Positions 1 to 8,269 are shown, numbered from the stretch's first letter. The stretch: DNA of 10,570 nucleotides from RGIG1828 sp045541875 (GCA_045541875.1 JAZQJX010000078.1:1-10570); one strand, 5' to 3'. Notes: generated by a model from the letters alone, not told the origin. Made by a program: numbers and translations.

Positions 1-149
1 GACCTTAAACGCAGAGAAATTTAGTAAAATTTCAATGCGGAGGTCGAAGCAAGGCTGGCGCCTTGCGAGAGCGACAAGTTGAAAGTGTGCAAATTTATCA
101 AGTTTAAGGCATACGGGGTTCAACTCCCGCGTGCTTAAGCAGTTGCGTC
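1..149 (+). ncRNA. Structured RNA of unknown family, truncated at left edge
   Basis: By hand this segment folds into several consistent helices. A long 5' hairpin pairs 1-5 with 41-45, 10-13 with 36-39 and 16-22 with 27-33. A second hairpin pairs 49-55 with 60-66 (GCAAGGC/GCCTTGC). An enclosing helix pairs 71-75 with 142-146. Inside it, a third hairpin pairs 102-107 with 135-140 and 109-117 with 126-134, with one A-C mismatch and one bulged G. Its loop TTCAACT (119-125) is the exact complement of AGTTGAA (77-83), giving a 7-bp pseudoknot. No convincing open reading frame covers it, and no T-run terminator follows. I do not recognise the family. It could be a trans-acting RNA, the 3' part of a larger RNA, a mobile-element end, or a leader for the downstream gene. 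The plus strand is assumed from its position. Confidence 0.45.
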
Positions 150-241
150 AGTATTATCTTCGGGATTTCACTTGTATAAAACAAAATCATCTATTTTAAA
201 TATTATGATGTCCGAAAAGTCAGATATATAATAATATTACC

Positions 242-270
242 TTGATAAAAGCAATTTTGTGTGATATCAT
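242..270 (+). promoter_or_regulatory. SigA-type promoter for the rhamnosidase gene
   Basis: TTGATA (242-247) and TATCAT (265-270) are separated by exactly 17 nt. TGA stands directly before the -10, forming an extended TGn motif. Transcription would start near 277, leaving a leader of about 43 nt before the start codon at 320. Each hexamer differs from consensus at one base. Confidence 0.6.
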
Positions 271-277
271 TTAATTG

Positions 278-291
278 TAAAAGCGTTTATG
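278..291. promoter_or_regulatory. Operator-like site (LacI/CcpA-type core) at the start point
   Basis: TAAAAGCGTTTATG is a partial palindrome centred on CG. It matches the central part of the catabolite-responsive element and LacI-family operator pattern (A-N-C-G-N-T) but misses three outer consensus bases. It lies on the predicted start point of the 242-270 promoter, where a bound repressor would block transcription. Sugar-utilisation genes in Bacillota are often controlled this way. The match is short and could be chance. Confidence 0.3.
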
Positions 292-308
292 AAAAATTTA
301 CTTTTTGC

Positions 309-313
309 GGAGG
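309..313 (+). promoter_or_regulatory. Ribosome binding site of the rhamnosidase gene
   Basis: GGAGG lies 6 nt before ATG 320. This places the start at 320 and rules out the in-frame TTG at 305, which would overlap this site. Confidence 0.85.
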
Positions 314-319
314 TTTATT

Positions 320-3082
320 ATGAATAGACAATTTGACTTTAAAAATGTTCCCAATAAGTACAGACCTGTTCCCTTCTGGTCATGGAACGAAAAATTAAAC
401 ACAGACGAAACCTCGGAACAGATTGATAAAATGCAATCGCAGGGCATGGGCGGATTCTTTATGCATGCCCGGGGCGGACTTGAAACAAGATATATGGAGA
501 ATGAATGGTTCGAAAACATTCGTACTTGTGCAGATAAATGTAAAGAAAACAAAATGCTTCCCTGGGCATATGATGAAAACGGATGGCCCAGCGGATTTGG
601 CAACGGAATCGTAAATGGAAAAGGTGAAGAATACTGTCAGAAATATCTTCGTTTTGAAAAAGGCAAAAAAACATCTGAGCGAACTGTTGCAAATGTTGAC
701 GGTTATCATTTTTACTATGACGTAAATCCTTTTTATGTTGACACACTCGATGCTAAAGTTACGGATGTTTTTCTGAGTGAAATATACACTCCCTATTATG
801 AGAGATTCAAAGGTGAACTGGAAGGTTTTTTCACTGATGAGCCTCAGATTTCAAGAAACGGAATCCCATGGAGTCTGATTCTTCCCGAAGAATATGAAAA
901 AGCATACGGAGAAGACCTCTTAGGGGTTCTTCCTCACCTTTTTATGGAATCTGGGAATTACAAAGATACAAGAGTGAAATTCTGGAAACTTATAACCAAT
1001 CTTTTTTCAAAAAACTTTATGAAAAAGATTTATGACTGGTGCCATTCTCACGATTTTAAACTCACGGGCCATCTTGTTCTGGAAGAAGATTTATATGTAC
1101 AACTCACAGCAAACGGTGCATGTATGCCCCATTACGAATATTTTTCAATTCCCGGAATGGACTGGCTCGGAAGAGATGTTTTTGACTCTCTCACACCCTA
1201 TCAGGTTTCGTCGGTTGCCGCTCAGACGGGAAAAGATCAGGTGCTTTCGGAAACATTTGCTCTATGCGGTCACAACATCGGTCATGACGAACTTAAAATG
1301 ATGTTTGAATTTCAGATGGTGAGAGGTATCACACTCTTGTGTCAGCATCTTGAGGGGTATTCCAACAGAGGAATAAGAAAAAGAGACTATCCCCCTGCAA
1401 TGTACGTACAGCAACCCTGGTGGGATGAATATAAAAAATTTAACGACACAATGGCACGTACAGGGATGATGCTGACCGGCGGAGATGACTGTGTTGATGT
1501 TTTAGTGATTCATCCCCAGACAACCGCCTGGACACTGTATAATGACAGTGAGTTTTATGACAGCAAAAACACCGGGGCAAAAGACAAAATTTTACAACTT
1601 CATTCAGAATTTATGAAAGTTCTGACCACTTTGGAGAAAAAACACATAAACTTTCATCTCGGTGATGAAACCCTTATGGAAAGATATGCAAGTGTTGACG
1701 GTGGCAAACTCGTAATCGGAAAAAAGAAATATTCAAAAGTTATCCTTCCTCCCCATGACGTGCTTTTTGAAAACACCAAAAAGCTTCTTGATGAATTTAA
1801 AAAATGCGGCGGAGAAATCACTAATGTACAAAAGATTACGGAAAATAACATAATCAACATTCCCGAAATCACATATTGCATGCGAAAAAAAGAGGACCAC
1901 ACGGTGTACTATTTTGTTAACAGCACCGAAAATGAATATGATGCATATATCGAAAAAGGGGCTTTCTTTGTTGATGCATCCACAGGAGAAGTCAAAGAAT
2001 TTGACGGACATTTTAAGTTCAAAAAATACTCATCCGTCCTTGTAATTGACGATGGTACTGAAAGAAAAGAGGAGAAAAAAGAGGAAAAACACCTCATTTC
2101 TCTTGACCTTGACGGTGATTGGGAGGTCAAAAGTTTCACATCGAATATTCTCACTCTTGACTACTGTACATATTATTTTGACGGTATCCTGCAAGAAGAA
2201 AACGGCTATATTTTAAATGCAATGTATCGGGCGCTGGATCTTGAAAGACCTGTTAATATAAGGTGTGAATTTGCTTTTGATGCAGATTTTATACCGGATG
2301 ATTTAACTCTTGTTATAGAAACCCCTGAAATTTTTGACATAAAAGTTAATGGAAATGCAATCAGCAAAAAAGATGCAGGGTATTTCAGAGATAAGTCGTT
2401 CAGGAGAATTGTCATATCAGAATATGCAAAACAGGGAAAAAACACAGTTTCTTTATATGTTGACTTTAATCAAAACAAAACTGTTTATGAAAATATCCGC
2501 AAATCAAAAATATTTGAATCTGAAAAGAATAAACTTACATTCGACATGGAAATAGAACAGATTTATATTATCGGAAATTTCAGCCTTAAAACAGACGGAG
2601 AATTTGAAAATCTTCCGAGAAATGCCTGCAGATACAATGGTAATTTTATTATCACAGAACCAACCAAAAAAATCTCCCTGAAAGATATTCAGAAGCAGGG
2701 CTTCCCGTTCTTTGCAGGCTCCTTAACTTTGGCAAAGGAATTTGAGGTATTATCTCCCGATGTTATGCTGAAATTTAAAAAATGCGGTATAAACGTCGTT
2801 AAATTAAAGGTTAACGGAAAACATGTAAAAAGTCTTATGTGGGAACCTTTTGAGGCAGATTTGTCGGAATATGTAAATATCGGCAAGAACGAAATTGAAC
2901 TCACACTTGTAGGCAATCTCAGAAACATGCAGGGTCCTTTCCATCTTGAAGAGGGCGAAAGTTATACGGTTGTACCGGCAAGTTTCTTTAAGGAAAAATG
3001 TGTGTGGAAACCCGATAAGGGAAATTGGAGAGATGATTATTGCTTTGCTGTTTTGTCAGTAGAAAATCCCCAACAAATTTGA
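320..3082 (+). CDS. GH106-type alpha-L-rhamnosidase, cytoplasmic
   Basis: This 920-residue protein resembles glycoside hydrolase family 106, whose members remove alpha-linked L-rhamnose from glycans and glycosides. Recognised features, counted from ATG 320, are PVPFWSWN (about 16-23), GGFFMHARGG (44-53), YDENGWPSG (84-92), FFTDEP (170-175) and LSETF (309-313), all in an N-terminal catalytic barrel of about 400 residues. The acidic residues of FFTDEP and LSETF are candidate catalytic or substrate-binding residues; I cannot assign acid and base. Residues 395-540 look like an alpha/beta domain. The rest is beta-sandwich, including a C-terminal galactose-binding-like segment near 800-900. The N-terminus is hydrophilic with no signal peptide, unlike secreted Bacteroides members, so the enzyme probably acts in the cytosol on imported oligosaccharides. 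The start is fixed by GGAGG at 309-313. The downstream rhaA supports a role in rhamnose use. Specificity is not shown by sequence. Confidence 0.85.
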   Translation: MNRQFDFKNVPNKYRPVPFWSWNEKLNTDETSEQIDKMQSQGMGGFFMHARGGLETRYMENEWFENIRTCADKCKENKMLPWAYDENGWPSGFGNGIVNGKGEEYCQKYLRFEKGKKTSERTVANVDGYHFYYDVNPFYVDTLDAKVTDVFLSEIYTPYYERFKGELEGFFTDEPQISRNGIPWSLILPEEYEKAYGEDLLGVLPHLFMESGNYKDTRVKFWKLITNLFSKNFMKKIYDWCHSHDFKLTGHLVLEEDLYVQLTANGACMPHYEYFSIPGMDWLGRDVFDSLTPYQVSSVAAQTGKDQVLSETFALCGHNIGHDELKMMFEFQMVRGITLLCQHLEGYSNRGIRKRDYPPAMYVQQPWWDEYKKFNDTMARTGMMLTGGDDCVDVLVIHPQTTAWTLYNDSEFYDSKNTGAKDKILQLHSEFMKVLTTLEKKHINFHLGDETLMERYASVDGGKLVIGKKKYSKVILPPHDVLFENTKKLLDEFKKCGGEITNVQKITENNIINIPEITYCMRKKEDHTVYYFVNSTENEYDAYIEKGAFFVDASTGEVKEFDGHFKFKKYSSVLVIDDGTERKEEKKEEKHLISLDLDGDWEVKSFTSNILTLDYCTYYFDGILQEENGYILNAMYRALDLERPVNIRCEFAFDADFIPDDLTLVIETPEIFDIKVNGNAISKKDAGYFRDKSFRRIVISEYAKQGKNTVSLYVDFNQNKTVYENIRKSKIFESEKNKLTFDMEIEQIYIIGNFSLKTDGEFENLPRNACRYNGNFIITEPTKKISLKDIQKQGFPFFAGSLTLAKEFEVLSPDVMLKFKKCGINVVKLKVNGKHVKSLMWEPFEADLSEYVNIGKNEIELTLVGNLRNMQGPFHLEEGESYTVVPASFFKEKCVWKPDKGNWRDDYCFAVLSVENPQQI

Positions 3083-3088
3083 ACATAT

Positions 3089-3166
3089 AAGAAAATCAGA
3101 TTCGCCGCACCGCCTGCGGAGGGAGTGCGGAGCATTATCGCTTTTCTTAAGCCATGTGCATATTTG
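3089..3166 (+). repeat. Dispersed structured intergenic repeat, copy 1
   Basis: It begins six bases after the rhamnosidase stop and matches 9660-9737 at 73 of 78 positions; the core 3101-3161 matches at 60 of 61. An 8-bp outer stem pairs TAAGAAAA (3088-3095) with TTTTCTTA (3142-3149). Inside it, CCGCAC (3105-3110) pairs with GTGCGG (3125-3130). It is far more GC-rich than its surroundings. It could act as a 3' end or partial terminator of the rhamnosidase transcript, but no T-run directly follows the GC stem. Compared with copy 2 it lacks the downstream palindromic half, so it looks 3'-truncated. Confidence 0.8.
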
Positions 3167-3192
3167 GAGTTAATATTCTGAAATACTATAAT

Positions 3193-3199
3193 GAAAGGA
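3193..3199 (+). promoter_or_regulatory. Ribosome binding site of the exported-protein gene
   Basis: GAAAGGA ends 9 nt before ATG 3209. The in-frame ATGs at 3191 and 3200 overlap or abut this site, so 3209 is preferred. The protein then opens with a normal lysine-rich signal peptide. Confidence 0.65.
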
Positions 3200-3208
3200 A
3201 TGTTATTC

Positions 3209-6200
3209 ATGAAAAAACTAATCCATAAACTCGTTGCACTTATTGTTATGATGTCCTTATGTGTTTCTTTCACTCCCATGACATTTGCCTCAGAGTCTGA
3301 TGATATGTTTTTTGATTTTAACACATACTTTCCCGAGGACTATTTTGAAGATATTCCCCAATGGAATAACATTTCAACAAGCCAGCAATTTACAATTCAT
3401 TCCTGGGACGGTGAAGATGCAGAAATCTGGGACAAGAGCCTCATGTATACAAACGGTCCGGACAATGAAAGAGCAGGAATATATCTTAATGATACTCATG
3501 ATAGTGTGGGAGTGGATTTTTCATTTCGGTTTGAATCTGTGTCCAATAATGTCTATGTAGATTTCCGTCAGGACTATACCGACCTTTATGTTATGGTTCT
3601 GGATAAAGACAAAAATGTTAATTTTTTCGGAAAAAGTGTTGCCACTTACGAAACAGGTGTATGGTATGACGTAAGCATAGTTTTTTGTGCAAGTACCAAA
3701 TATGCCACTCTTAAATTCAAGAAAAGTTCTTCAGAGAACTGGCAGGAGTTTAACGCTTTATATGATGGAACATATGCAAATGGAACAACATACGTTTTCT
3801 TTGAGATGTTTGGCGGAACTCAAAACGACGGCGGAATAAGGTATTTTGACAATCTCAAAATATATTATCCGGAATTCAGATTGGAAAGAGCATATATAAA
3901 AAGCGGATTGACTCAAAACGCCGACCTCAATGAAACCCTGTTGTTTGAATATAATTATACAGTTGCTCCAAACTTTGAACCGAAAATTATGGTTAAAAAA
4001 GACGGAGAAACTGATAATCCGCTCTTCAAATATGAAATCAGAGATAATATTATTGAAGTTTCATTTGAAAATCTTGAAAAAAACTCTGATTACCGTGTCA
4101 CAATCCCTGACGTTACCGGTGTTTTCGGAAGTTCAGGCGTGGACGGAAGTGTGGAATTTACCACATCAGAATATGAAATCGAAACAGAAGACATTTTTGT
4201 TTCGGATTCTCAGGTTACGGCATCTTGCAAATCTGCATATTCAGGCGGTGTTAGAGCCTATGTTGCAGCATCTGCCTATGACAATGATGACAATCTCCTT
4301 GAAGTAAAACTTATTCCCATCAATGTAGCCTATAAAGAGGCAAACACAGTAACTGTCACACCTGAATTTGAAAGTGATTACAGTTACGTAAAAGCAATGA
4401 TAGTCAAGGATTTTGCATCCGGAATAAGTTTTTCAGCCAATGTATCTGAGTCGGACACAACCAAAGAATCTTCAGATCTGTGTGAAAATCCGGTTGCATT
4501 AGAAAAAATAGAGTCAGACGGAGACAGTTTCACAGCAAAGGGGCATAATATTTCCGTTGATGATTCAATAATAACAATCCAAGTGTTAAAAGATGGAAAA
4601 ACATGGAAAAATCTTGACACTTTTGACATGGAAAACGGTGATATCTGCGAAATTCTGTCAGGATTTGATGCTGTTGCAGATATTGAATACGGAGAAAAGT
4701 TTTGTTTTACATCAAAACTTGTTAACGGAAAAATTCCATCTTTCAGAATTCGTTTCGGGAGCGGAGATTTTGCATATTATAATCATGATTTTATGGAAAA
4801 TATCAACAATTCCCAAACTCCTGAAGAACTTGAGGAATTAATTTATGAAAATGATATTTTGCAGAAAGAGTTATCCTCAACACTTGAAATTCTTACACCT
4901 GACGAAAAGACAGAATTCTGGAAAGCACTTTTTGATGCAAAAAACAATTCCATAAACTGCTCTGAACCATGGAATACTTACTCAGATGTGACAGTTGAGG
5001 CATACGGTGCATCAGTTGTCGCAAGATTAAAATGTTCAGATGAACTCTGGAATTTATATAATACTTTGCAAGAATTTTCTAAAGAGGATATAATCAGACA
5101 AAAACATATGGATATCTACCATCAGTTGTCATATACTCAAAATCATAATTTTTTATCATACATATTCAACAACATTGAAAGGTATAGTATAGCAAAAGAT
5201 TTCTCCGACGATTTTGAAAAGTTTGTGATATTTTATGCAATCAAAGGCAGTCCTGCAGAAGATATAGAAAAGATTATTTCAGACTCTGATATTCTGGAAC
5301 CGGGAAAGATTTCCACCTTCTTTTTGCTTGACGCAAATCAAAGGGAAGCAGTTTGTGAAAAAATTGGCCAAAAAGGCCTCTACAAAACCTTTGATTCTCT
5401 GTATGATGATATTGAAATAGTTTCAAAAGAACAAATTGAAGCAGACGAAGAAATTCCCATTGGCGGTGGTAACGGACATGGCGGATTTGAAATATTTATT
5501 CACAATCCGGACGGAAGCGAAATTAATGAAAATGTTGAACAGTCACGCCGGGTGAAACTCACCATTATGGCAACACTCGTTACAAAGCCGGATGTTATTT
5601 ATGCCGTAACAGTATACGATGCTTCCGGTAAGATGAAACAGGCAAAACTTTTCAATTCTGAAAAAGAAGAACTTTTTGAACATGACTTTTTAGAGTTTTA
5701 TACAACATATGATAAAGATGCAACCATAAAAATACTTACTCTCGACAGTATAAGTTCGATGATTCCCCTGAGACAAAGTGTCCTCTTTACCTTTGGCGAG
5801 TGCAAATTCCATATGCCCGAGTCAGAAAGAGAGCAACCGGGAGTGATTGCGTACAAAGGCCGTGCATCCTCTGTTATGCCCTCAAATTTCATTCTCTCTC
5901 CCGAAAAAATACGCTCAGAGGGATATTGGTATAGCCCTCCGGAACCCGTCAATATGGATGTGACCTATTTTAACCGGGATGTGGCATTTTGTGCTCTGTA
6001 TAACCCTGTATACAATATTAAAACCACAGACAGCGGATACGTTCTTGAAAGCATTGAATCGGGCGATTATGACATTGTTGAATTTTCGCATGACAAAATA
6101 GCAAATATCACACCCGATGGAATATCAATTTTAAAGGGAAATATCGAAACAAGTTATATGTTTTCTGAGTCATGCAGATATTATATCAACGGCGATATTT

Positions 6201-7516
6201 TAGATTATGTAAGTCCGTCGTATTTTAATATGGATGACGCCCTTTATACTATGGCTGTAAAAGACGGTTTAATTTCCGGAATAAGCATTTCATATTCCCA
6301 AAGCGCAGTAACAAAAATTAAAAACACATCAAAATATACTCTGATAACAGAAAGCGACAATAGGATTGATGTTGCAAGTTGTAAATTTACCAACGGAATT
6401 CCTGCCGCAGAAGACGTCATCGAAATCTATTACGGAAACCAAACCGTTATCAGAATTTGCGATCCTGTTTTTGCAACATATCACGAAGATGGCATAATTG
6501 CAAATGGTGTTCCATATCCTCTGCCGATTTACATGGAAAGTTATGATTTTATCAATGGTGAATCATGTGTTGCATATATGAACAGCGCCGGAGATGAGGT
6601 TATATATCTTAAAAAGGACTATTCAACAAAGGACATTGTTGTGGTTCTTGGTGTTGAAATCACAGAAGACGGTTTGTTTAATGTCCGCACATCAAAGGGT
6701 GTTATTAAATTAGACAAGGAATATGTATATGTAAACGGTTCAATTTGTCTGCCGGATAATCTCACAAACATATCAGGCGATCCTTACTATTATTATCAAA
6801 CCGAAAACGCTCATGCATTTGAAGAGATATGTGAACCCGAAGAAGTTTACGGACAGTTGCGCAATTATCTTTTTGCCAAATACATTATAACGGATAAAAC
6901 AAATATAATCGTAAAAACCGACAAATACGGAGTGTTTACCAATAACGTAAAACTTGAGCAGCAAGTGTATTACTCAGCCACAGTTTATTCCAGAGACGGG
7001 GTGAATGTCGATGTGTTGCTTTTTGATGATCCGCAAGGATATATGGTTAGTGAGTCTGTTGAGATGTTGGTTACCGACTGTTCAGACGGTAAGATTTCCG
7101 GTTATTCAGAAGGCAAAAACATCAGCATATCTGTTTCAGATGAACTCAGCACCGAAATAAGCGCCGGTGACTATATAAGATTCCGTTATATTAACGAAAG
7201 AATCACAGAGATATATAACAATTACAACGTTATGTATAACATAAAAAATGAAAGGTACTATTCACAAGGAAATCCCAACTCACCCAATCAGGCAATTGTT
7301 GCGACAGTAGAGAATATAGTAAACGGAGTGATATATGGATACTCTCACAACGGTTTATATGTTAACGCAACAGATGAGAACACAAAAGTTTATTTGTTTG
7401 ACATTTCAGAAAATTCTCTTACTAAAACAGATATCCGGGAGTTAACATTCTATGACTGGATTTTTATGAGAGTCATAGACGGGAAAACAGAAACGGTGGT
7501 TATATACAGAGAATAA
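3209..7516 (+). CDS. Very large exported multidomain protein, function unknown
   Basis: The 1435-residue product starts with a Sec signal peptide: basic MKKLIHK, a hydrophobic core to about residue 23, and probable cleavage after TFA at about residue 27. There is no lipobox. Residues 32-222 are beta-rich and resemble a concanavalin A-like (LamG-type) carbohydrate-binding fold. Residues 225-320 and 325-415 look like Ig-like or fibronectin-like modules. About 530-740 is mainly charged helix. A glycine-rich linker (GGGNGHGG, 752-759) leads to roughly 675 residues of beta-rich sequence without a family I recognise. I see no LPXTG anchor, S-layer homology repeats, dockerin or catalytic signature, so surface attachment and enzymatic activity are both unproven. 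It follows the rhamnosidase on the same strand after 126 bp. A link to rhamnosyl-glycan binding is inference from position and the lectin-like N-terminus only. Domain calls are by eye. Confidence 0.75.
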   Translation: MKKLIHKLVALIVMMSLCVSFTPMTFASESDDMFFDFNTYFPEDYFEDIPQWNNISTSQQFTIHSWDGEDAEIWDKSLMYTNGPDNERAGIYLNDTHDSVGVDFSFRFESVSNNVYVDFRQDYTDLYVMVLDKDKNVNFFGKSVATYETGVWYDVSIVFCASTKYATLKFKKSSSENWQEFNALYDGTYANGTTYVFFEMFGGTQNDGGIRYFDNLKIYYPEFRLERAYIKSGLTQNADLNETLLFEYNYTVAPNFEPKIMVKKDGETDNPLFKYEIRDNIIEVSFENLEKNSDYRVTIPDVTGVFGSSGVDGSVEFTTSEYEIETEDIFVSDSQVTASCKSAYSGGVRAYVAASAYDNDDNLLEVKLIPINVAYKEANTVTVTPEFESDYSYVKAMIVKDFASGISFSANVSESDTTKESSDLCENPVALEKIESDGDSFTAKGHNISVDDSIITIQVLKDGKTWKNLDTFDMENGDICEILSGFDAVADIEYGEKFCFTSKLVNGKIPSFRIRFGSGDFAYYNHDFMENINNSQTPEELEELIYENDILQKELSSTLEILTPDEKTEFWKALFDAKNNSINCSEPWNTYSDVTVEAYGASVVARLKCSDELWNLYNTLQEFSKEDIIRQKHMDIYHQLSYTQNHNFLSYIFNNIERYSIAKDFSDDFEKFVIFYAIKGSPAEDIEKIISDSDILEPGKISTFFLLDANQREAVCEKIGQKGLYKTFDSLYDDIEIVSKEQIEADEEIPIGGGNGHGGFEIFIHNPDGSEINENVEQSRRVKLTIMATLVTKPDVIYAVTVYDASGKMKQAKLFNSEKEELFEHDFLEFYTTYDKDATIKILTLDSISSMIPLRQSVLFTFGECKFHMPESEREQPGVIAYKGRASSVMPSNFILSPEKIRSEGYWYSPPEPVNMDVTYFNRDVAFCALYNPVYNIKTTDSGYVLESIESGDYDIVEFSHDKIANITPDGISILKGNIETSYMFSESCRYYINGDILDYVSPSYFNMDDALYTMAVKDGLISGISISYSQSAVTKIKNTSKYTLITESDNRIDVASCKFTNGIPAAEDVIEIYYGNQTVIRICDPVFATYHEDGIIANGVPYPLPIYMESYDFINGESCVAYMNSAGDEVIYLKKDYSTKDIVVVLGVEITEDGLFNVRTSKGVIKLDKEYVYVNGSICLPDNLTNISGDPYYYYQTENAHAFEEICEPEEVYGQLRNYLFAKYIITDKTNIIVKTDKYGVFTNNVKLEQQVYYSATVYSRDGVNVDVLLFDDPQGYMVSESVEMLVTDCSDGKISGYSEGKNISISVSDELSTEISAGDYIRFRYINERITEIYNNYNVMYNIKNERYYSQGNPNSPNQAIVATVENIVNGVIYGYSHNGLYVNATDENTKVYLFDISENSLTKTDIRELTFYDWIFMRVIDGKTETVVIYRE

Positions 7517-7542
7517 GAAAATATGTGTATACAATTTCCATG

Positions 7543-7571
7543 TTGACAAAATGATGGATAATATGTATAAT
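7543..7571 (+). promoter_or_regulatory. Consensus SigA promoter for pgsA-rhaA
   Basis: TTGACA (7543-7548) and TATAAT (7566-7571) are both perfect matches with an ideal 17-nt spacer. It starts 26 nt after the stop of the exported-protein gene. Transcription would begin near 7578, giving a short leader of about 30 nt. It suggests strong constitutive expression of pgsA and, by read-through, rhaA. Confidence 0.85.
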
Positions 7572-7595
7572 TGTAGTATGTTAAATTATAGTAAA

Positions 7596-7600
7596 AGAGG
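7596..7600 (+). promoter_or_regulatory. Ribosome binding site of pgsA
   Basis: AGAGG lies 6 nt before TTG 7607 and 12 nt before ATG 7613. Spacing favours the TTG start; ATG 7613 is the alternative and would drop only two residues. Confidence 0.5.
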
Positions 7601-7606
7601 CGTATT

Positions 7607-8209
7607 TTGCAAATGTCGGGCAATGGTAACAACAGCATAAAAAATGAAATATTTACAGTTCCCAACATCCTTGTATATATAAGGATTATTCTGATACCCA
7701 TTTTTGTCTGGCTGTATACCGGCGCGACTTCACCGGATGAATACTACCCTGCCTTTGCAGTGATGGTTGCAGGGTTTATAACAGATTTTCTCGACGGCAA
7801 AATCGCAAGACATTTTAACTGTGTCACCGACCTTGGAAAGACCATAGATCCAATAGCGGACAAACTCTATCAGTTTGCTGTTGCCCTTTGCCTTATGGTC
7901 AAATATCCTCTCATGCTCTCTGTGGCAGCCATTCTTTTTGTAAAAGAAATCAGCATGGGTGTTATGGGCCTTGTACTTATAAACAAGGGCGGTCAGGTCT
8001 TTGGTGCTAAGTGGTATGGAAAAGTATCCACTTTTATAATTGATGTTGTAATGGCTTTTTTGCTGATTCTTCCCATACTTAGTCTGAATGTAAACTCTTT
8101 TATAATCAGCATTTTAATTTATACCTGCGACATTGTCCTGCTCTTTGCAGCAATAATGTACACACGTCTTTTTGCAGGTAAAATCAAGGCACTTGAACAA
8201 AATGATTAA
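7607..8209 (+). CDS. pgsA: CDP-alcohol phosphatidyltransferase, probably phosphatidylglycerophosphate synthase
   Basis: This 200-residue integral membrane protein carries the complete CDP-alcohol phosphotransferase signature D-x2-DG-x2-AR-x8-G-x3-D-x3-D, with D60, D63, G64, A67, R68, G77, D81 and D85 all present. These aspartates bind the metal ions used to transfer a phosphatidyl group from CDP-diacylglycerol. The N-terminal VPNILVYIRIILIPIFV is typical of PgsA, which makes phosphatidylglycerol phosphate from glycerol 3-phosphate at the inner leaflet. Length is near the usual 180-200 residues. Hydrophobic stretches around 20-38, 48-60, 88-125 and 140-190 fit several membrane spans. It has its own consensus promoter and lies 102 nt upstream of rhaA, an unusual partner. 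Related enzymes such as phosphatidylserine or cardiolipin synthases share the motif, so the exact acceptor is inferred. The start may be TTG 7607 or ATG 7613. Confidence 0.87.
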   Translation: MQMSGNGNNSIKNEIFTVPNILVYIRIILIPIFVWLYTGATSPDEYYPAFAVMVAGFITDFLDGKIARHFNCVTDLGKTIDPIADKLYQFAVALCLMVKYPLMLSVAAILFVKEISMGVMGLVLINKGGQVFGAKWYGKVSTFIIDVVMAFLLILPILSLNVNSFIISILIYTCDIVLLFAAIMYTRLFAGKIKALEQND

Positions 8210-8269
8210 AACAGAAGTTTATTTCTTCTGATTAATTGCGCTCTGTTGCCCACGGCAGAATTTAGCGCA
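8206..8269 (+). promoter_or_regulatory. Two stem-loops in the pgsA-rhaA gap
   Basis: Right at the pgsA stop, CAGAAG (8212-8217) pairs with CTTCTG (8225-8230). Then TGCGCT (8237-8242) pairs with AGCGCA (8264-8269), enclosing TGCC (8247-8250) and GGCA (8254-8257) around a 3-nt loop. Neither is followed by a T-run, so they do not look like intrinsic terminators. They may set relative expression of rhaA by processing or stabilising the mRNA, or form a binding site for a regulator. No good promoter is visible between the genes. Confidence 0.45.

Noticed and set aside
2..82. Open frame at the left edge that could be the C-terminus of an upstream gene
   Set aside because: The 26-residue reading ending at 80-82 is very basic and matches no family I know. 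The same bases form regular helices, so RNA is the better explanation.
111..134. T-arm-like GGGGTTCAACTCCC suggesting a tRNA or tmRNA end
   Set aside because: With the standard TTCRANY loop only three stem pairs form. No acceptor stem, anticodon arm, CCA or tag-coding region fits. The loop is better explained by its pseudoknot with 77-83.
1..149. Right end and omega RNA of an IS200/IS605 (TnpB) element
   Set aside because: A pseudoknot near a TTCAAC sequence recalls TnpB guide RNAs. However, no TnpB coding sequence is visible in any frame, and the element boundary cannot be placed without more sequence to the left.
3164..3192. TTGGAG-N17-TATAAT as a promoter for the exported-protein gene
   Set aside because: The hexamers and spacing are good, but transcription would start at about 3199, on or after the Shine-Dalgarno site 3193-3199, giving an almost leaderless mRNA. 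Left as a possibility, not annotated.
3037..3324. Minus-strand open frame of 95 codons across the rhamnosidase end and the exported protein start
   Set aside because: It overlaps two well-supported plus-strand genes and the structured repeat, and its translation shows no family features.
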